Shown: positions 53,124-61,338 of the stretch, in pieces
How the letters are laid out: each line of letters opens with the position of its first letter
How positions within the stretch are numbered: the first letter of the stretch is position 1
Source: Caloranaerobacter sp050286925
Lineage (GTDB): Bacteria; Bacillota; Clostridia; Tissierellales; Thermohalobacteraceae
DNA: 64,000 bases
Reading direction: 5' to 3'
Assembly (NCBI RefSeq): GCF_050286925.1
Contig: NZ_JBFWFX010000012.1
Span: 15,035 to 79,034 of the forward strand
Made by a program: the position numbers and the translations under genes
The notes under the pieces: generated by a model
Database searches by the model: none
What the model saw: only the letters and a program-made list of their open reading frames with translations
What the model was told of the DNA's origin: nothing

Positions 53124-53349
53124 TCATATCACCTCCTGAATATTTTTAATCTTAATATAGTTTTCCCCTTAATTTTCATGCTTATTTAAATTATTTTTAT
53201 TATATGTTATATTAGTATTTGCAAGTGCAATAATTATTTGGTTTTTGGAAAAGCAAATATTGAATAATGAACTATGAATATTTCCATTAAATTTTATGAA
53301 TTTTATTGTGCAAATGTATAGATAATAGTATAAAAAAGGAGATAGATAA

Positions 53350-53967
53350 ATGTTATTTCCGGACTATACAGATACAGAATTAGTCTATCATGTAGTACCT
53401 ATTACAGATTTAAAAAGAATACTTAGTAAAGGGATTAAATATGATGATAAGACAACTTATATAACTAAATATTTAGAATTTCATAAGTTTATGGACGAAC
53501 TTAAACCAGATAGACTACCACAATGGGTAGAGAGACAAAAAGCTATTTTTGCAAGCTTGAATTTTGATGAAAATCATTGCTGGCATTCTCATACAGCTCT
53601 ATTGGGAATAAAAATAAATCAGGATAGATGTTGGATAGCAAATGAAAACTTAGCTAACTCTGTATATGAGTCTTTTATACTCAAAGATGTTCCAGATTTC
53701 CATTATGCAAAACTATTTTTAGAAAATAGAGGTAAAAAGTTAATAAAAGATTATTGGGACACATCTTTAAGTTTTGTAGAAAATCTGAAAATGAGAAAAG
53801 ATAAGACTACTGGCTATGATGCCGAGGTATTGATATTTCATAATATTGAGCCTGAGGATATAGAAATTATTTCTATTATATCAGACCATAAGATTATGAG
53901 TGTAGAAGAATGGAATGAATATTTTAAAAGGAGCGGACAAAGTGATGGAAATTGGAAAGTTACCTAA
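53350..53967 (+). CDS. Protein of unknown function with a possible ADP-ribosyltransferase-like N-terminal motif
   Basis: 205 residues, no signal or membrane span. The N-terminal LVYHVVPITDLKRILSKGIK is like the YHxTxxxNLxxIlxxG opening of DarT and related ADP-ribosyltransferase-fold proteins, and the late block YDAEVLIFHNIEPEDIEII resembles the AEVLV strand of that group. The middle (DENHCWHSHTALLGIKINQD) is unlike any family I know. I therefore leave the function open. GGAGATAGATAA precedes the ATG. It overlaps the AIR-synthase-like gene by 23 bases, so the two are co-expressed. Confidence 0.6.
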   Translation: MLFPDYTDTELVYHVVPITDLKRILSKGIKYDDKTTYITKYLEFHKFMDELKPDRLPQWVERQKAIFASLNFDENHCWHSHTALLGIKINQDRCWIANENLANSVYESFILKDVPDFHYAKLFLENRGKKLIKDYWDTSLSFVENLKMRKDKTTGYDAEVLIFHNIEPEDIEIISIISDHKIMSVEEWNEYFKRSGQSDGNWKVT

Positions 53968-54928
53968 TGATTTATTAAAGAGTATTGTGTTTTCAAATAT
54001 AAAATATAAAAGAGATGAGGTTGTTACAAGGGCAGGTATTGGGGAAGATTGTGCAGTACTTAATTTAGGAGATGATTTATGTGTAGTATCAACAGATCCA
54101 ATAACAGGAGCGAGCAAAAATCTGGGTAAGTTAGCAGTACATATTTCATGTAATGATGTAGCATCAAATGGAGCAGAGCCAGTAGGTTTACTAATGACTA
54201 TATTAGCTCCTGAAGGTACAGAAAAAGAGGATATAGAATTAATTATGAGAGAAGCGGGTTCAGTTGCAGAAAAATTAAATGTAGAAATAATTGGTGGGCA
54301 TACAGAGATTTCGAGTGCAGTAAATAAAATAGTTGTATCTACAACAGTAATAGGTAGACAAGCTAGAGAGTGTTTTGTAAGTAAAGATTCTATCAAAATA
54401 GGTGATAAGATTTTATTAACAAAGTATGCAGGATTAGAAGGTACGGCAATAATAGCATATGAATTAGAGAATAAATTAAAAGATAAGTTAAGCCATGAAA
54501 TGATAGAAAAAGCTAAAGAATATATGGAAATGATAAGTGTTGTAAAGGAAGGGCTTCTGGCAAGTAAAAAAGGAGCTTTATATATGCATGATGTAACTGA
54601 AGGTGGTGTGCTTGGAGCGATATGGGAAATGGCAAATGCGATATCAAAAGGAGTAAAAGTGTTTAAGGAAAAGATACCTTTGACTAATGAAACTAAGTCT
54701 ATATGTAAGTTACTTAACATTGACCCACTTAAGCTTATATCTAGCGGGAGTATGCTTATAATATCACCTAAAGAAAAGACAGATGCAATAATGTCAGAGC
54801 TTACCAATAACAACATTAATGTAAGTTTAATTGGAGAAATTATAGAAAAGGGTATATTAATAGAAGATGAAGGCAGCGTTAAAGAAATACTTCCACCTGG
54901 AAGTGATGAGTTATATAAAGTTGTATAG
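53945..54928 (+). CDS. AIR synthase-like protein (HypE/PurM superfamily)
   Basis: 327 residues. Two-domain PurM fold: the N-terminal GIGEDCAVLNLGDDLCVVST with DPITGASKNLG, HISCNDVASNGAEPVGLLMT and IGGHTEISSAVNK; the C-terminal MHDVTEGGVLGAIWEMANA and ISSGSMLIISP. HypE, ThiL and SelD share this fold. There is no C-terminal Cys as in HypE (the chain ends SDELYKVV), and no N-terminal Cys/Sec motif as in SelD. It is probably an ATP-dependent enzyme with unknown substrate. The start is ATG 53945 or GTG 53942, with AAGGAG at 53928-53933; the longer frame from 53915 contains that site. Confidence 0.75.
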   Translation: MEIGKLPNDLLKSIVFSNIKYKRDEVVTRAGIGEDCAVLNLGDDLCVVSTDPITGASKNLGKLAVHISCNDVASNGAEPVGLLMTILAPEGTEKEDIELIMREAGSVAEKLNVEIIGGHTEISSAVNKIVVSTTVIGRQARECFVSKDSIKIGDKILLTKYAGLEGTAIIAYELENKLKDKLSHEMIEKAKEYMEMISVVKEGLLASKKGALYMHDVTEGGVLGAIWEMANAISKGVKVFKEKIPLTNETKSICKLLNIDPLKLISSGSMLIISPKEKTDAIMSELTNNNINVSLIGEIIEKGILIEDEGSVKEILPPGSDELYKVV

Positions 54929-54980
54929 ATAAGGTATGGTTATAAACTATATCTTCAGACTGTGGACAAAATAGAAATAT

Positions 54981-55188
54981 AATGATTGAAAAATAAAAGC
55001 GAATAATTGCAAAGCTTTAGCAAAGAAAACTTGATGAATAATTTTAGAAAAATCCGTAGGCTTAGCAGGACGCTAAGCCAGCATCCTACAAGACAGGAGG
55101 TCTTGATTAGGTGCGTTAGGATTTTTCAAAATTATGAATATTAGTTTTCTCTAAAGATTTGTCTATGAGCGTTATTTTTCAATTCATT
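54981..55188. repeat. R3 palindromic element, full form, inner module in reverse orientation
   Basis: Outer arms AATGATTGAAAAATAA / TTATTTTTCAATTCATT. The inner module 55048-55126 has closing stem AAAAATCC / GGATTTTT, a hairpin GGCTTAGC-AGGAC-GCTAAGCC (55059-55079) and a hairpin AGAC-AGGAG-GTCT (55091-55103). Read in reverse these match the module at 43091-43165, including the AAATCCTAACGC end and the GGCTTAGC stem. The gap 54929-55395 holds no gene. Confidence 0.85.
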
Positions 55189-55215
55189 GATAAATATGAC
55201 TTTGTCAACAAGTTT

Positions 55216-55255
55216 AAGGTATGGTTATTTTTACAAACCATACCTTATTTTTCTT
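55216..55255 (+). terminator. Terminator downstream of the R3 element
   Basis: 11-bp stem AAGGTATGGTT / AACCATACCTT followed by ATTTTTCTT. Its left-arm sequence AAGGTATGGTTA is repeated at 54931-54942 just after the AIR-synthase-like gene, on the other side of the R3 element. Confidence 0.85.
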
Positions 55256-55290
55256 AATATTAAAATATTATTACAATATAGCAAGTTCTG

Positions 55291-55319
55291 TTGACATAAG
55301 GTATTTGTAATGGTATAAA
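55291..55319 (+). promoter_or_regulatory. Sigma-A promoter of the cell-wall amidase gene
   Basis: TTGACA (55291-55296), 17 bases, TATAAA (55314-55319), about 75 bases before the start codon. Confidence 0.75.
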
Positions 55320-55398
55320 TAAAATTAAACGAGAAAGAAGTCGGATTTTGTCGGATAATTTTTTGTAGAATGTATTTAATGAACAAGGGGGACAAATG

Positions 55399-57447
55399 AT
55401 GAATAGGCTAATTACAGCAATACTTATTATGCTCATGTTTTTTCTGTTAATTCCAGCATCCTATGCTAAGCAAGGACCGGAGTTAGTAGACGTAACAGTT
55501 GACGGAAAGGTTATTAAAGTGAAAAAGATAAATATCCTTATTAATGGTGAACCAATCCAATCTGATGTCCCGCCTATTTTATATAATTCAAGAACTTTGG
55601 TTCCAGTCAGATTTGTTGCAAACTACTTAAATGCCGATATCAGTTGGAATCAGGAAAAATATGAAGCTACTATAAAAACTCAAGAAAAAGAGATAATATT
55701 AAAAATAAACAGTTCGGATGTGATTATTAATGGAGAGGTTACAAAACTTCCTTATAATGTACCAGCAAAACTTATTAATGACAGAACAATGGTACCATTA
55801 AGATTTGTATCAGAAACTCTTGGATTTGATGTTGGATGGATACCGGAAACTTGGACTGGAACAATAGATTATAAAAAACAAGATGTAACAAATATAAGTA
55901 TAACAGAAAATGAAGGCAGATTGCCTAAGATTAAAATAGAAACTACTGGATTAGTTTCATATAAAGATATGTTTTTAGAAGATCCATATAGATTAGTAAT
56001 TGATATACCTAGAAGTACTTTAAATATAGAAAATAAAGAACTGCTTGACTCAAGAGGAATTTTAGAGATAGATATAAATAAATATCCTATAAAAAAGATT
56101 AGAGCTTCTCAATTTTCAATAGATCCTGATATAACAAGAATAGTTATAGAATTGGATAAATTTATTAATTACAATGTTAACAGGTCTAAGGATAACAAAC
56201 AAATTGAAATTGATTTTGTAAATAAGGTAAATGATATAAAGTTAGAAACAATAGGAAGTAGAAAAGGAATTGTAATATATAATACAAGTATACCAGATTA
56301 CAATATACTTAGGCTTTATGAGCCTGATAGAATAGTTATAGATCTTTTAGATTCGCTGTTAGAAATGAATAATTATAAATTTGAAATAGAAACTGAATTT
56401 ATTAAAGGTATTAGAACGTCACAATTCAAACCTGATTCACTATATAATGAACACGACAAAATAGTTAGAGTAGTTTTAGACTTAAAAGAAAAGGACATAA
56501 AGCCCCATTTAACTACTGAAGTAGAGAATGATAAAATAATTTTGTTTCTTGATGATGATGGGTTGAAAAATGTAAGCTTTGAGAAATTAGATGATGAAAG
56601 CAGATTACTGCAAATCAAAGCTAACAAAAGGATGAAATACTATGTAAAATATGATGAAGATAGCAGAATGATGGAAATAAAATTTTCCAGAAAGTATGCT
56701 GATTTAGAAAACGGTATAATTGAGCTTAATGATGAGTTGACAGACTATATTAAGGTTGAAAATATAGGTGACTATAACAAAGTATTTGTGAAATTTAAAA
56801 AAGATATTCTTTACGATATATTATCATCAGCTAAAGATGATGAAATTAAGATAAAGTTTAATGATAAAATTAAGAGATATAATGATAAATTAATAGTGAT
56901 TGATGCAGGGCATGGAGGTAAAGACCCTGGAACTATTGGTCCTATAACTAAGATGAAAGAAAAAGATATAGCATTAGATTATGCTTTAAGTCTAGAGAAA
57001 AAGCTGAAGAAATTGGGTTTTAAAACCTTGCTGATAAGAGATAAAGACGAATATATCGATTTGTATGATAGAGCAGAAAAAGCTAACCAAAGTAATGGGG
57101 ATGCATTTATAAGTATACACTTTAATGCACATGATGATAAAGATATATCTGGTATACAAACTTTGTACTGTCCTGCATATTTAAGTGATGTAAAAAACGA
57201 AGATAATTACCCTTTTGCAGAAACGATACATGAAGAAGTGTTAAAGGCTACTGGTGCAGTAGATAGAGGAATCAAGAGAAGACCTAAACTTGTAGTTGTA
57301 AGAGAAACAAAGATGGTAGCAGCATTATTAGAGTTAGGATTTGTAACTAATCCTAATGAGGAGAAAAAAATAATTACAGAGGAATATAAGAATAAAGCTA
57401 TTCAGGGTATAGTTAATGGAATTATCAGATATTTTGAAACGAAATAA
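55399..57447 (+). CDS. N-acetylmuramoyl-L-alanine amidase with stalk and AMIN domains
   Basis: About 682 residues from ATG 55399 (55396 is an equal alternative). A signal peptide (MNRLITAILIMLMFFLLIPA, then SYA) shows export. Residues about 45-160 form a copper-amine-oxidase-like stalk domain (SRTLVPVRFVANYLNADISW, DRTMVPLRFVSETLGFDVGW). The centre has AMIN-type beta domains (DPYRLVIDIPRS, EPDRIVIDLLDSLLEM). The C-terminal Amidase_3 domain (about 498-682) has zinc and catalytic residues in VIDAGHGGKDPG, KEKDIALDYA, DAFISIHFNAHDD and ALLELGFVTNPNEEKKI. It cuts peptidoglycan between MurNAc and the stem peptide. The AMIN part probably targets it to the wall. Confidence 0.93.
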   Translation: MNRLITAILIMLMFFLLIPASYAKQGPELVDVTVDGKVIKVKKINILINGEPIQSDVPPILYNSRTLVPVRFVANYLNADISWNQEKYEATIKTQEKEIILKINSSDVIINGEVTKLPYNVPAKLINDRTMVPLRFVSETLGFDVGWIPETWTGTIDYKKQDVTNISITENEGRLPKIKIETTGLVSYKDMFLEDPYRLVIDIPRSTLNIENKELLDSRGILEIDINKYPIKKIRASQFSIDPDITRIVIELDKFINYNVNRSKDNKQIEIDFVNKVNDIKLETIGSRKGIVIYNTSIPDYNILRLYEPDRIVIDLLDSLLEMNNYKFEIETEFIKGIRTSQFKPDSLYNEHDKIVRVVLDLKEKDIKPHLTTEVENDKIILFLDDDGLKNVSFEKLDDESRLLQIKANKRMKYYVKYDEDSRMMEIKFSRKYADLENGIIELNDELTDYIKVENIGDYNKVFVKFKKDILYDILSSAKDDEIKIKFNDKIKRYNDKLIVIDAGHGGKDPGTIGPITKMKEKDIALDYALSLEKKLKKLGFKTLLIRDKDEYIDLYDRAEKANQSNGDAFISIHFNAHDDKDISGIQTLYCPAYLSDVKNEDNYPFAETIHEEVLKATGAVDRGIKRRPKLVVVRETKMVAALLELGFVTNPNEEKKIITEEYKNKAIQGIVNGIIRYFETK

Positions 57448-57451
57448 TCAT

Positions 57452-57501
57452 ACTCCCTCTTTGTCAGTAATATATATTAATAAGAATGGCAAAGGGGGAG
57501 T
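57452..57501 (+). promoter_or_regulatory. Hairpin that contains the GerM-gene ribosome site
   Basis: ACTCCCTCTTTGTCA (57452-57466) can pair, with two mismatches, with TGGCAAAGGGGGAGT (57487-57501). The right arm contains AAAGGGGGAG, the ribosome site of the next gene. It may act as the amidase terminator or as a fold that hides the ribosome site. Confidence 0.5.
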
Positions 57502-57506
57502 TATTT

Positions 57507-58529
57507 ATGTCTATGAAAAAAGTCGTAGTAATAATTTTAATTTTAGCTTTAAGTGTAAGTATTTATGGATGTAAAGCAATTGATGTTATGAAAAACTTGT
57601 TTACTGATGAAGAAGAAACAGATGTTGATATAGTTAGAAGTGATGAAGATAACTTAGAAGTATCAAGTGAAGCAGAATTAAGAGATACTGTTCTATATTT
57701 TCAAGATCAAAGTGGATACTTGGTTCCAATAAAGAGACAAATACCTTGGGAAGAAGGGATTGCTAAAGCAGCATTGAGAAATATGATAGACAGTGTAGCT
57801 TTAAGAGAAGATATAGGGGCAATTGGTTTAGAGCCAATTATTCCAACAGGCACTCAAATTAGAGGTATGTCAATAGACAAAGAAACTGGTTTATGTAAAG
57901 TAGATTTTTCTAAAGAAATAATGAATTACAATTCTAAAACTGAAGAACGAAATCTTGTGAGAGGTATTGTATATACATTAACTGAATTTCCTACTATAAA
58001 TAAAGTACAATTTATGATTGAAGGTAAAATAATAGACAGTTTAAAATTTGGAACTAAAATAGGAAAGCCTTTAGTAAGAAAAGATATTAATCTTATTGAT
58101 ACAGCATCTAAAGGTAAGTCAAAAGTAGTAGTTTATTTTAAGAATACTGCTAATGGTGAGTATGAATATTATGTGCCTGTAACAGTACCTATTTCTGTAC
58201 CACAAGCTAATATTTTAACAGCACTTCAAAAGCTTTTTGACGGCCCTCCTGTAGATACTGCTTTATATAGTGATATACCTGAAGGAGTTAAGCTTCAAGG
58301 TGTAGAAATAAAAGAAGGTATAGCTTATGTAGATATATATGATGAAAATGATGCAGAATTGAAAGACCAAGCAGCATTTGAGAAGATGGCTAAGAATATT
58401 GGATTAACTTTAGGTGAATTTGAAGATATAATTGGTGTAGAAATTTTATTTGATGGCAAAACTTTAGAAGAAGCAGGAATTAAAGTAGAGCAGCCAGAAA
58501 CTTTACCTGTATTTGCTAATGAGTATTAA
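57507..58529 (+). CDS. GerM-domain lipoprotein (sporulation/germination)
   Basis: 340 residues. The signal is MSMKKVVVIILILALSVSIY followed by the lipobox Cys (YGC), then an acidic linker. There are two GerM domains: about 65-190 (DTVLYFQDQSGYLVPIKRQI, GTQIRGMSIDKETGLCKVDF) and about 200-335 (VVVYFKNTANGEYEYYVPVT, GVKLQGVEIKEGIAYVDIYD). In Bacillus, GerM is a lipoprotein needed for proper sporulation and germination. ATG 57507 is chosen because AAAGGGGGA (57491-57499) precedes it; the longer frame from 57486 contains that site. It follows the amidase. Confidence 0.9.
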   Translation: MSMKKVVVIILILALSVSIYGCKAIDVMKNLFTDEEETDVDIVRSDEDNLEVSSEAELRDTVLYFQDQSGYLVPIKRQIPWEEGIAKAALRNMIDSVALREDIGAIGLEPIIPTGTQIRGMSIDKETGLCKVDFSKEIMNYNSKTEERNLVRGIVYTLTEFPTINKVQFMIEGKIIDSLKFGTKIGKPLVRKDINLIDTASKGKSKVVVYFKNTANGEYEYYVPVTVPISVPQANILTALQKLFDGPPVDTALYSDIPEGVKLQGVEIKEGIAYVDIYDENDAELKDQAAFEKMAKNIGLTLGEFEDIIGVEILFDGKTLEEAGIKVEQPETLPVFANEY

Positions 58530-58557
58530 ACTACCAGTTCTCTGGTAGTTATTTTTT
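58529..58557 (+). terminator. Terminator after the GerM-domain gene
   Basis: 9-bp stem AACTACCAG / CTGGTAGTT, loop TTCT, followed by ATTTTTTT. Confidence 0.92.
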
Positions 58558-58611
58558 TGCTGACTAATAGACAAACATATTAAATTGTATGGCAAAAATT
58601 GATAAGATTTG

Positions 58612-58735
58612 TTATAATCTATAGGAAATTATATACTATATTAAACGATAGTAAATAATTAACAATATAATTTCCGTTTATGGAATGGGCAAAATCTACC
58701 TTGTAGTATAGTTTATTTAAATTAAAGATTTTGTT
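58612..58735 (-). repeat. R2 hairpin repeat upstream of rph
   Basis: Contains TTATAATCTATAGGAAATTA at the left and ATATAATTTCCGTTTATGGA then AAATTAAAGATTTTGTTATT at the right, in the same orientation as 38571-38713. It is more diverged in the centre. Confidence 0.75.
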
Positions 58736-58796
58736 ATTATAAAGTTATATATGGAAACAATATGATTATGGAAAAAAATAGATAGGAGAGATAGAG

Positions 58797-59573
58797 ATGG
58801 TGAGAGTAGATGGCAGAAAGAGAGATGAGTTAAGAAAAGTTAAGATTACTAGGAATTTCTTAAAGCATCCTCAAGGGTCAGTTTTGATAGAAATGGGGGA
58901 TACTAAAGTTATATGTACTGCTATGATAGACGATAGAGTACCACCATTTTTAAAAGGAACAGGGACAGGTTGGGTTACAGCAGAATATTCAATGTTACCT
59001 GGTTCTACAGAGACAAGAAAGGTTAGAGAATCAGTTAAAGGTAAGCTAGAAGGAAGGTCTCAAGAAATCCAAAGACTTATTGGAAGGGTATTAAGGTCAG
59101 TTGTGAAATTAGAAGATTTAGGGGAGAGAACTGTTTGGATAGACTGCGATGTTATACAAGCTGACGGTGGTACAAGAACGGCATCTATAACTGGAGCTTT
59201 TGTAGCATTAGTTGATGCGTTATATAAATTATATAAGAGTGGGGAGATTAGCTATTTACCAGTTAAATATTTTCTTTCAGCAGTAAGCGTAGGTATAGTT
59301 GAAGGAAATAGACTTTTAGATTTATGCTATGTAGAGGATTCTAATGCTAAAGTTGATATGAATATTGTAATGACAGATAAAGGTGAATTTGTAGAAATTC
59401 AAGGAACCGGTGAAGAATCACCATTTAGTAGAGAAGATTTAAATGAATTATTTAGATTAGCAGAGAAGGGTAATAGAGAACTAATAAATATTCAGAAAGA
59501 AGTTCTTGGTGAAATAGCGGAGTTAGTGGGAAAAGAAAAACAAGAAGGGGAAGTTAAAGATGAACAAAACTAG
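58797..59573 (+). CDS. rph: Ribonuclease PH
   Basis: Phosphate-dependent 3' exonuclease that trims tRNA 3' ends. It has 258 residues. Seen: RVDGRKRDELRKVKITRNFL, GSVLIEMGDTKVICTAMI, GWVTAEYSMLPGSTETR, EGRSQEIQRLIGRVLRSVV, IDCDVIQADGGTRTASITGA and EIQGTGEESPFSREDL. The acidic-lysine tail is slightly longer than usual. It overlaps rdgB by 14 bases; rph-rdgB-phosphodiesterase is a common order in Firmicutes. Seven tRNA genes follow soon after. Confidence 0.97.
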   Translation: MVRVDGRKRDELRKVKITRNFLKHPQGSVLIEMGDTKVICTAMIDDRVPPFLKGTGTGWVTAEYSMLPGSTETRKVRESVKGKLEGRSQEIQRLIGRVLRSVVKLEDLGERTVWIDCDVIQADGGTRTASITGAFVALVDALYKLYKSGEISYLPVKYFLSAVSVGIVEGNRLLDLCYVEDSNAKVDMNIVMTDKGEFVEIQGTGEESPFSREDLNELFRLAEKGNRELINIQKEVLGEIAELVGKEKQEGEVKDEQN

Positions 59574-60168
59574 ATTAATAGTAGCTAGTGGTAATGTGCA
59601 TAAGATAGATGAAATAAAAAAAATACTAAAGGGATTACCTTTAGAAATATTATCAAAAGATGAAGTTGGATTAAAAGAGCTAGATGTTATAGAAGATGGA
59701 AAGACTTTAGAAGAGAACGCTATAAAAAAAGCAATGGAAGTATCAGAAAGAGTTGATGGAATTGTTATTGCAGATGATACAGGGCTATTTGTTGATAAGC
59801 TCGATGGTAGACCAGGTATATATTCTTCAAGATATGCTGGAGAAAATGCTACTTATGAGGATAATAACAGAAAACTGTTAAAAGAGTTAGAGGGAGTAAA
59901 ACTTGAAGATAGAACTGCTAAATTCAAAACAGTTATAGCTATTGTAATGGAAGATAAGAGCTATAAAACTGTGGAAGGAGAATGCTTAGGGAAAATAGCT
60001 TTAGCTCCTAGAGGTAATGAGGGATTTGGTTATGATCCGCTATTTATAGTAGATGGTTATGATAAGACATTTGCTGAATTAGGTGAAGATATAAAAAATA
60101 AAATAAGTCATAGGGCTAATGCATTAAAAAAATTACGTGTAGAATTAGAGAATATACTAAAGGGATGA
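59560..60168 (+). CDS. rdgB: XTP/dITP pyrophosphatase (RdgB/HAM1 family)
   Basis: Removes non-canonical purine nucleotides such as dITP and XTP. It has 202 residues. Seen: LIVASGNVHKIDEIKKILKG, DGKTLEENAIKKAMEVSERV, IADDTGLFVDKLDGRPGIYS, SRYAGENATYEDNNRKLL, APRGNEGFGYDPLFIVDGY and AELGEDIKNKISHRANALKK. It overlaps rph at its start and the next frame at its end. Confidence 0.97.
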   Translation: MNKTRLIVASGNVHKIDEIKKILKGLPLEILSKDEVGLKELDVIEDGKTLEENAIKKAMEVSERVDGIVIADDTGLFVDKLDGRPGIYSSRYAGENATYEDNNRKLLKELEGVKLEDRTAKFKTVIAIVMEDKSYKTVEGECLGKIALAPRGNEGFGYDPLFIVDGYDKTFAELGEDIKNKISHRANALKKLRVELENILKG

Positions 60169-60173
60169 TTGAA

Positions 60174-60653
60174 ATGAAACTAATTGTATTAAGTGATACT
60201 CATGGTAATATAAATTCTATACTAAGAGAAATAAATAAAATAGAAAATATAGATTTACTAATACATTTAGGTGATTACTCTAAAGACGTAGATAAACTGA
60301 GAGAAATGCTAAAAGTAGATATAATAAATGTAAGAGGTAATTGTGACTTTTATGATTACAATACGAAAGAGGAGGAAATAATACAAGTTAAAGGAAAGAA
60401 AATATTGCTAACTCACGGGCATAGATATAATGTTAAATTTGGTATTAATAATCTATATTATAGAAGTAAAGAACTAGGGGTAGATATAGCTTTATTTGGT
60501 CATAGTCATGTCCCAGTGTTACTTAAACATGATGGAGTTTTGTTCTTTAATCCAGGTAGTCCAACACAACCCAGAGGTGGTAGCAAAAGAAGTTATGGGA
60601 TTTTAGATATAGATGATGAAGTTAAACCAATATTATGTAAGTTTAATTTATAA
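60174..60653 (+). CDS. Metallophosphodiesterase (YfcE/MJ0936 family)
   Basis: 159 residues, calcineurin-like phosphoesterase. Metal-binding motifs: LIVLSDTHGNINSI, LIHLGDYSKD, VRGNCDF, LLTHGHRYNV and LFGHSHVPV. Family members cleave model phosphodiesters; the natural substrate is unclear. ATG 60174 (MKLIVLSDTHGN) is preferred over ATG 60165 since AAAGGGATGA then acts as the ribosome site. Confidence 0.93.
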   Translation: MKLIVLSDTHGNINSILREINKIENIDLLIHLGDYSKDVDKLREMLKVDIINVRGNCDFYDYNTKEEEIIQVKGKKILLTHGHRYNVKFGINNLYYRSKELGVDIALFGHSHVPVLLKHDGVLFFNPGSPTQPRGGSKRSYGILDIDDEVKPILCKFNL

Positions 60654-60682
60654 AATTTCATAAAAAATTTTTTTAAAATCTA

Positions 60683-60711
60683 TTGACAAACAGTTAAGGC
60701 AGTAGTATAAT
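60683..60711 (+). promoter_or_regulatory. Consensus sigma-A promoter of the tRNA cluster
   Basis: TTGACA (60683-60688), 17 bases, TATAAT (60706-60711), a perfect consensus 24 bases before the first tRNA, as expected for a stable-RNA operon. Confidence 0.92.
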
Positions 60712-60734
60712 TCTATATTGTCAGCCGATGAAAT

Positions 60735-60808
60735 GCGGGTGTAGCTCAGTGGTAGAGCCCTGGCCTTCCAAGCCAGTCGCGAGGGTTCGATTCCCTTCAC
60801 CCGCTCCA
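60735..60808 (+). tRNA. tRNA-Gly (anticodon TCC)
   Basis: Acceptor GCGGGTG / CACCCGC with encoded CCA; anticodon loop CTTCCAA; T-loop GGTTCGATTC. First of six closely spaced tRNAs. Confidence 0.97.
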
Positions 60809-60817
60809 GAAAGACAT

Positions 60818-60894
60818 GCACCTGTAGCTCAGTAGGATAGAGCAGCGGACTTCTAATCCGCGTGTCGGGGGTTCGAATCCTCCCAGGTGCACCA
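60818..60894 (+). tRNA. tRNA-Arg (anticodon TCT)
   Basis: Acceptor GCACCTG / CAGGTGC, encoded CCA, anticodon loop CTTCTAA, T-loop GGTTCGAATC. Confidence 0.97.
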
Positions 60895-60903
60895 AAAATT
60901 TAT

Positions 60904-60981
<78 letters not shown>

Positions 60982-60988
60982 TCATCTC

Positions 60989-61064
60989 GACCCATTAGCT
61001 CAGTCGGTAGAGCACCTGACTTTTAATCAGGGTGTCCCGCGTTCGAGTCGCGGATGGGTCACCA
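60989..61064 (+). tRNA. tRNA-Lys (anticodon TTT)
   Basis: Acceptor GACCCAT / ATGGGTC with CCA; anticodon loop CTTTTAA. Confidence 0.97.
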
Positions 61065-61068
61065 TCTT

Positions 61069-61152
61069 GCGGGTGTGGCGGAATTGGCAGACGCGCTAGA
61101 CTTAGGATCTAGTGCCTTCGGCGTGGGGGTTCGAGTCCCTCCACCCGCACCA
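61069..61152 (+). tRNA. tRNA-Leu (anticodon TAG)
   Basis: 84 bases with a long variable arm (TGCCTTCGGCG); acceptor GCGGGTG / CACCCGC with CCA; anticodon loop CTTAGGA. Confidence 0.97.
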
Positions 61153-61153
61153 T

Positions 61154-61228
61154 GCGGAAGTGGCTCAGTGGTAGAGCATCGCCTTGCCAAGGCGAGGGTC
61201 GCGGGTTCGAGTCCCGTCTTCCGCTCCA
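61154..61228 (+). tRNA. tRNA-Gly (anticodon GCC)
   Basis: Acceptor GCGGAAG / CTTCCGC with CCA; anticodon loop TTGCCAA. Second glycine isoacceptor of the cluster, one base after tRNA-Leu. Confidence 0.97.
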
Positions 61229-61233
61229 TGACG

Positions 61234-61260
61234 AAAGTTGGCTAAAAAGCCAACTTTTTT
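61234..61260 (+). terminator. Terminator of the tRNA cluster
   Basis: 10-bp stem AAAGTTGGCT / AGCCAACTTT, loop AAAA, followed by TTT. Confidence 0.92.
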
Positions 61261-61304
61261 CATTTTTTGAGTAGAAAAAAGATTTAATGTTGATTTTATT
61301 GAAA

Positions 61305-61338
61305 CTTCAATTTATTTAAATCGAAGATTTTATTCTTA
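61305..61338. repeat. R2 remnant
   Basis: CTTCAATTTATTTAAATCGA then AGATTTTATTCTTA matches the right end of the R2 element (compare 10045-10079). The rest of the gap 61261-61480 is AT-rich with an R1 word at 61440-61470. Confidence 0.55.

Noticed and set aside
53881..54816. Minus-strand frame of 311 codons opposite the AIR-synthase-like gene
   Set aside because: The plus-strand protein has clear PurM-fold motifs; the opposite frame is a Ser/Leu-rich shadow.
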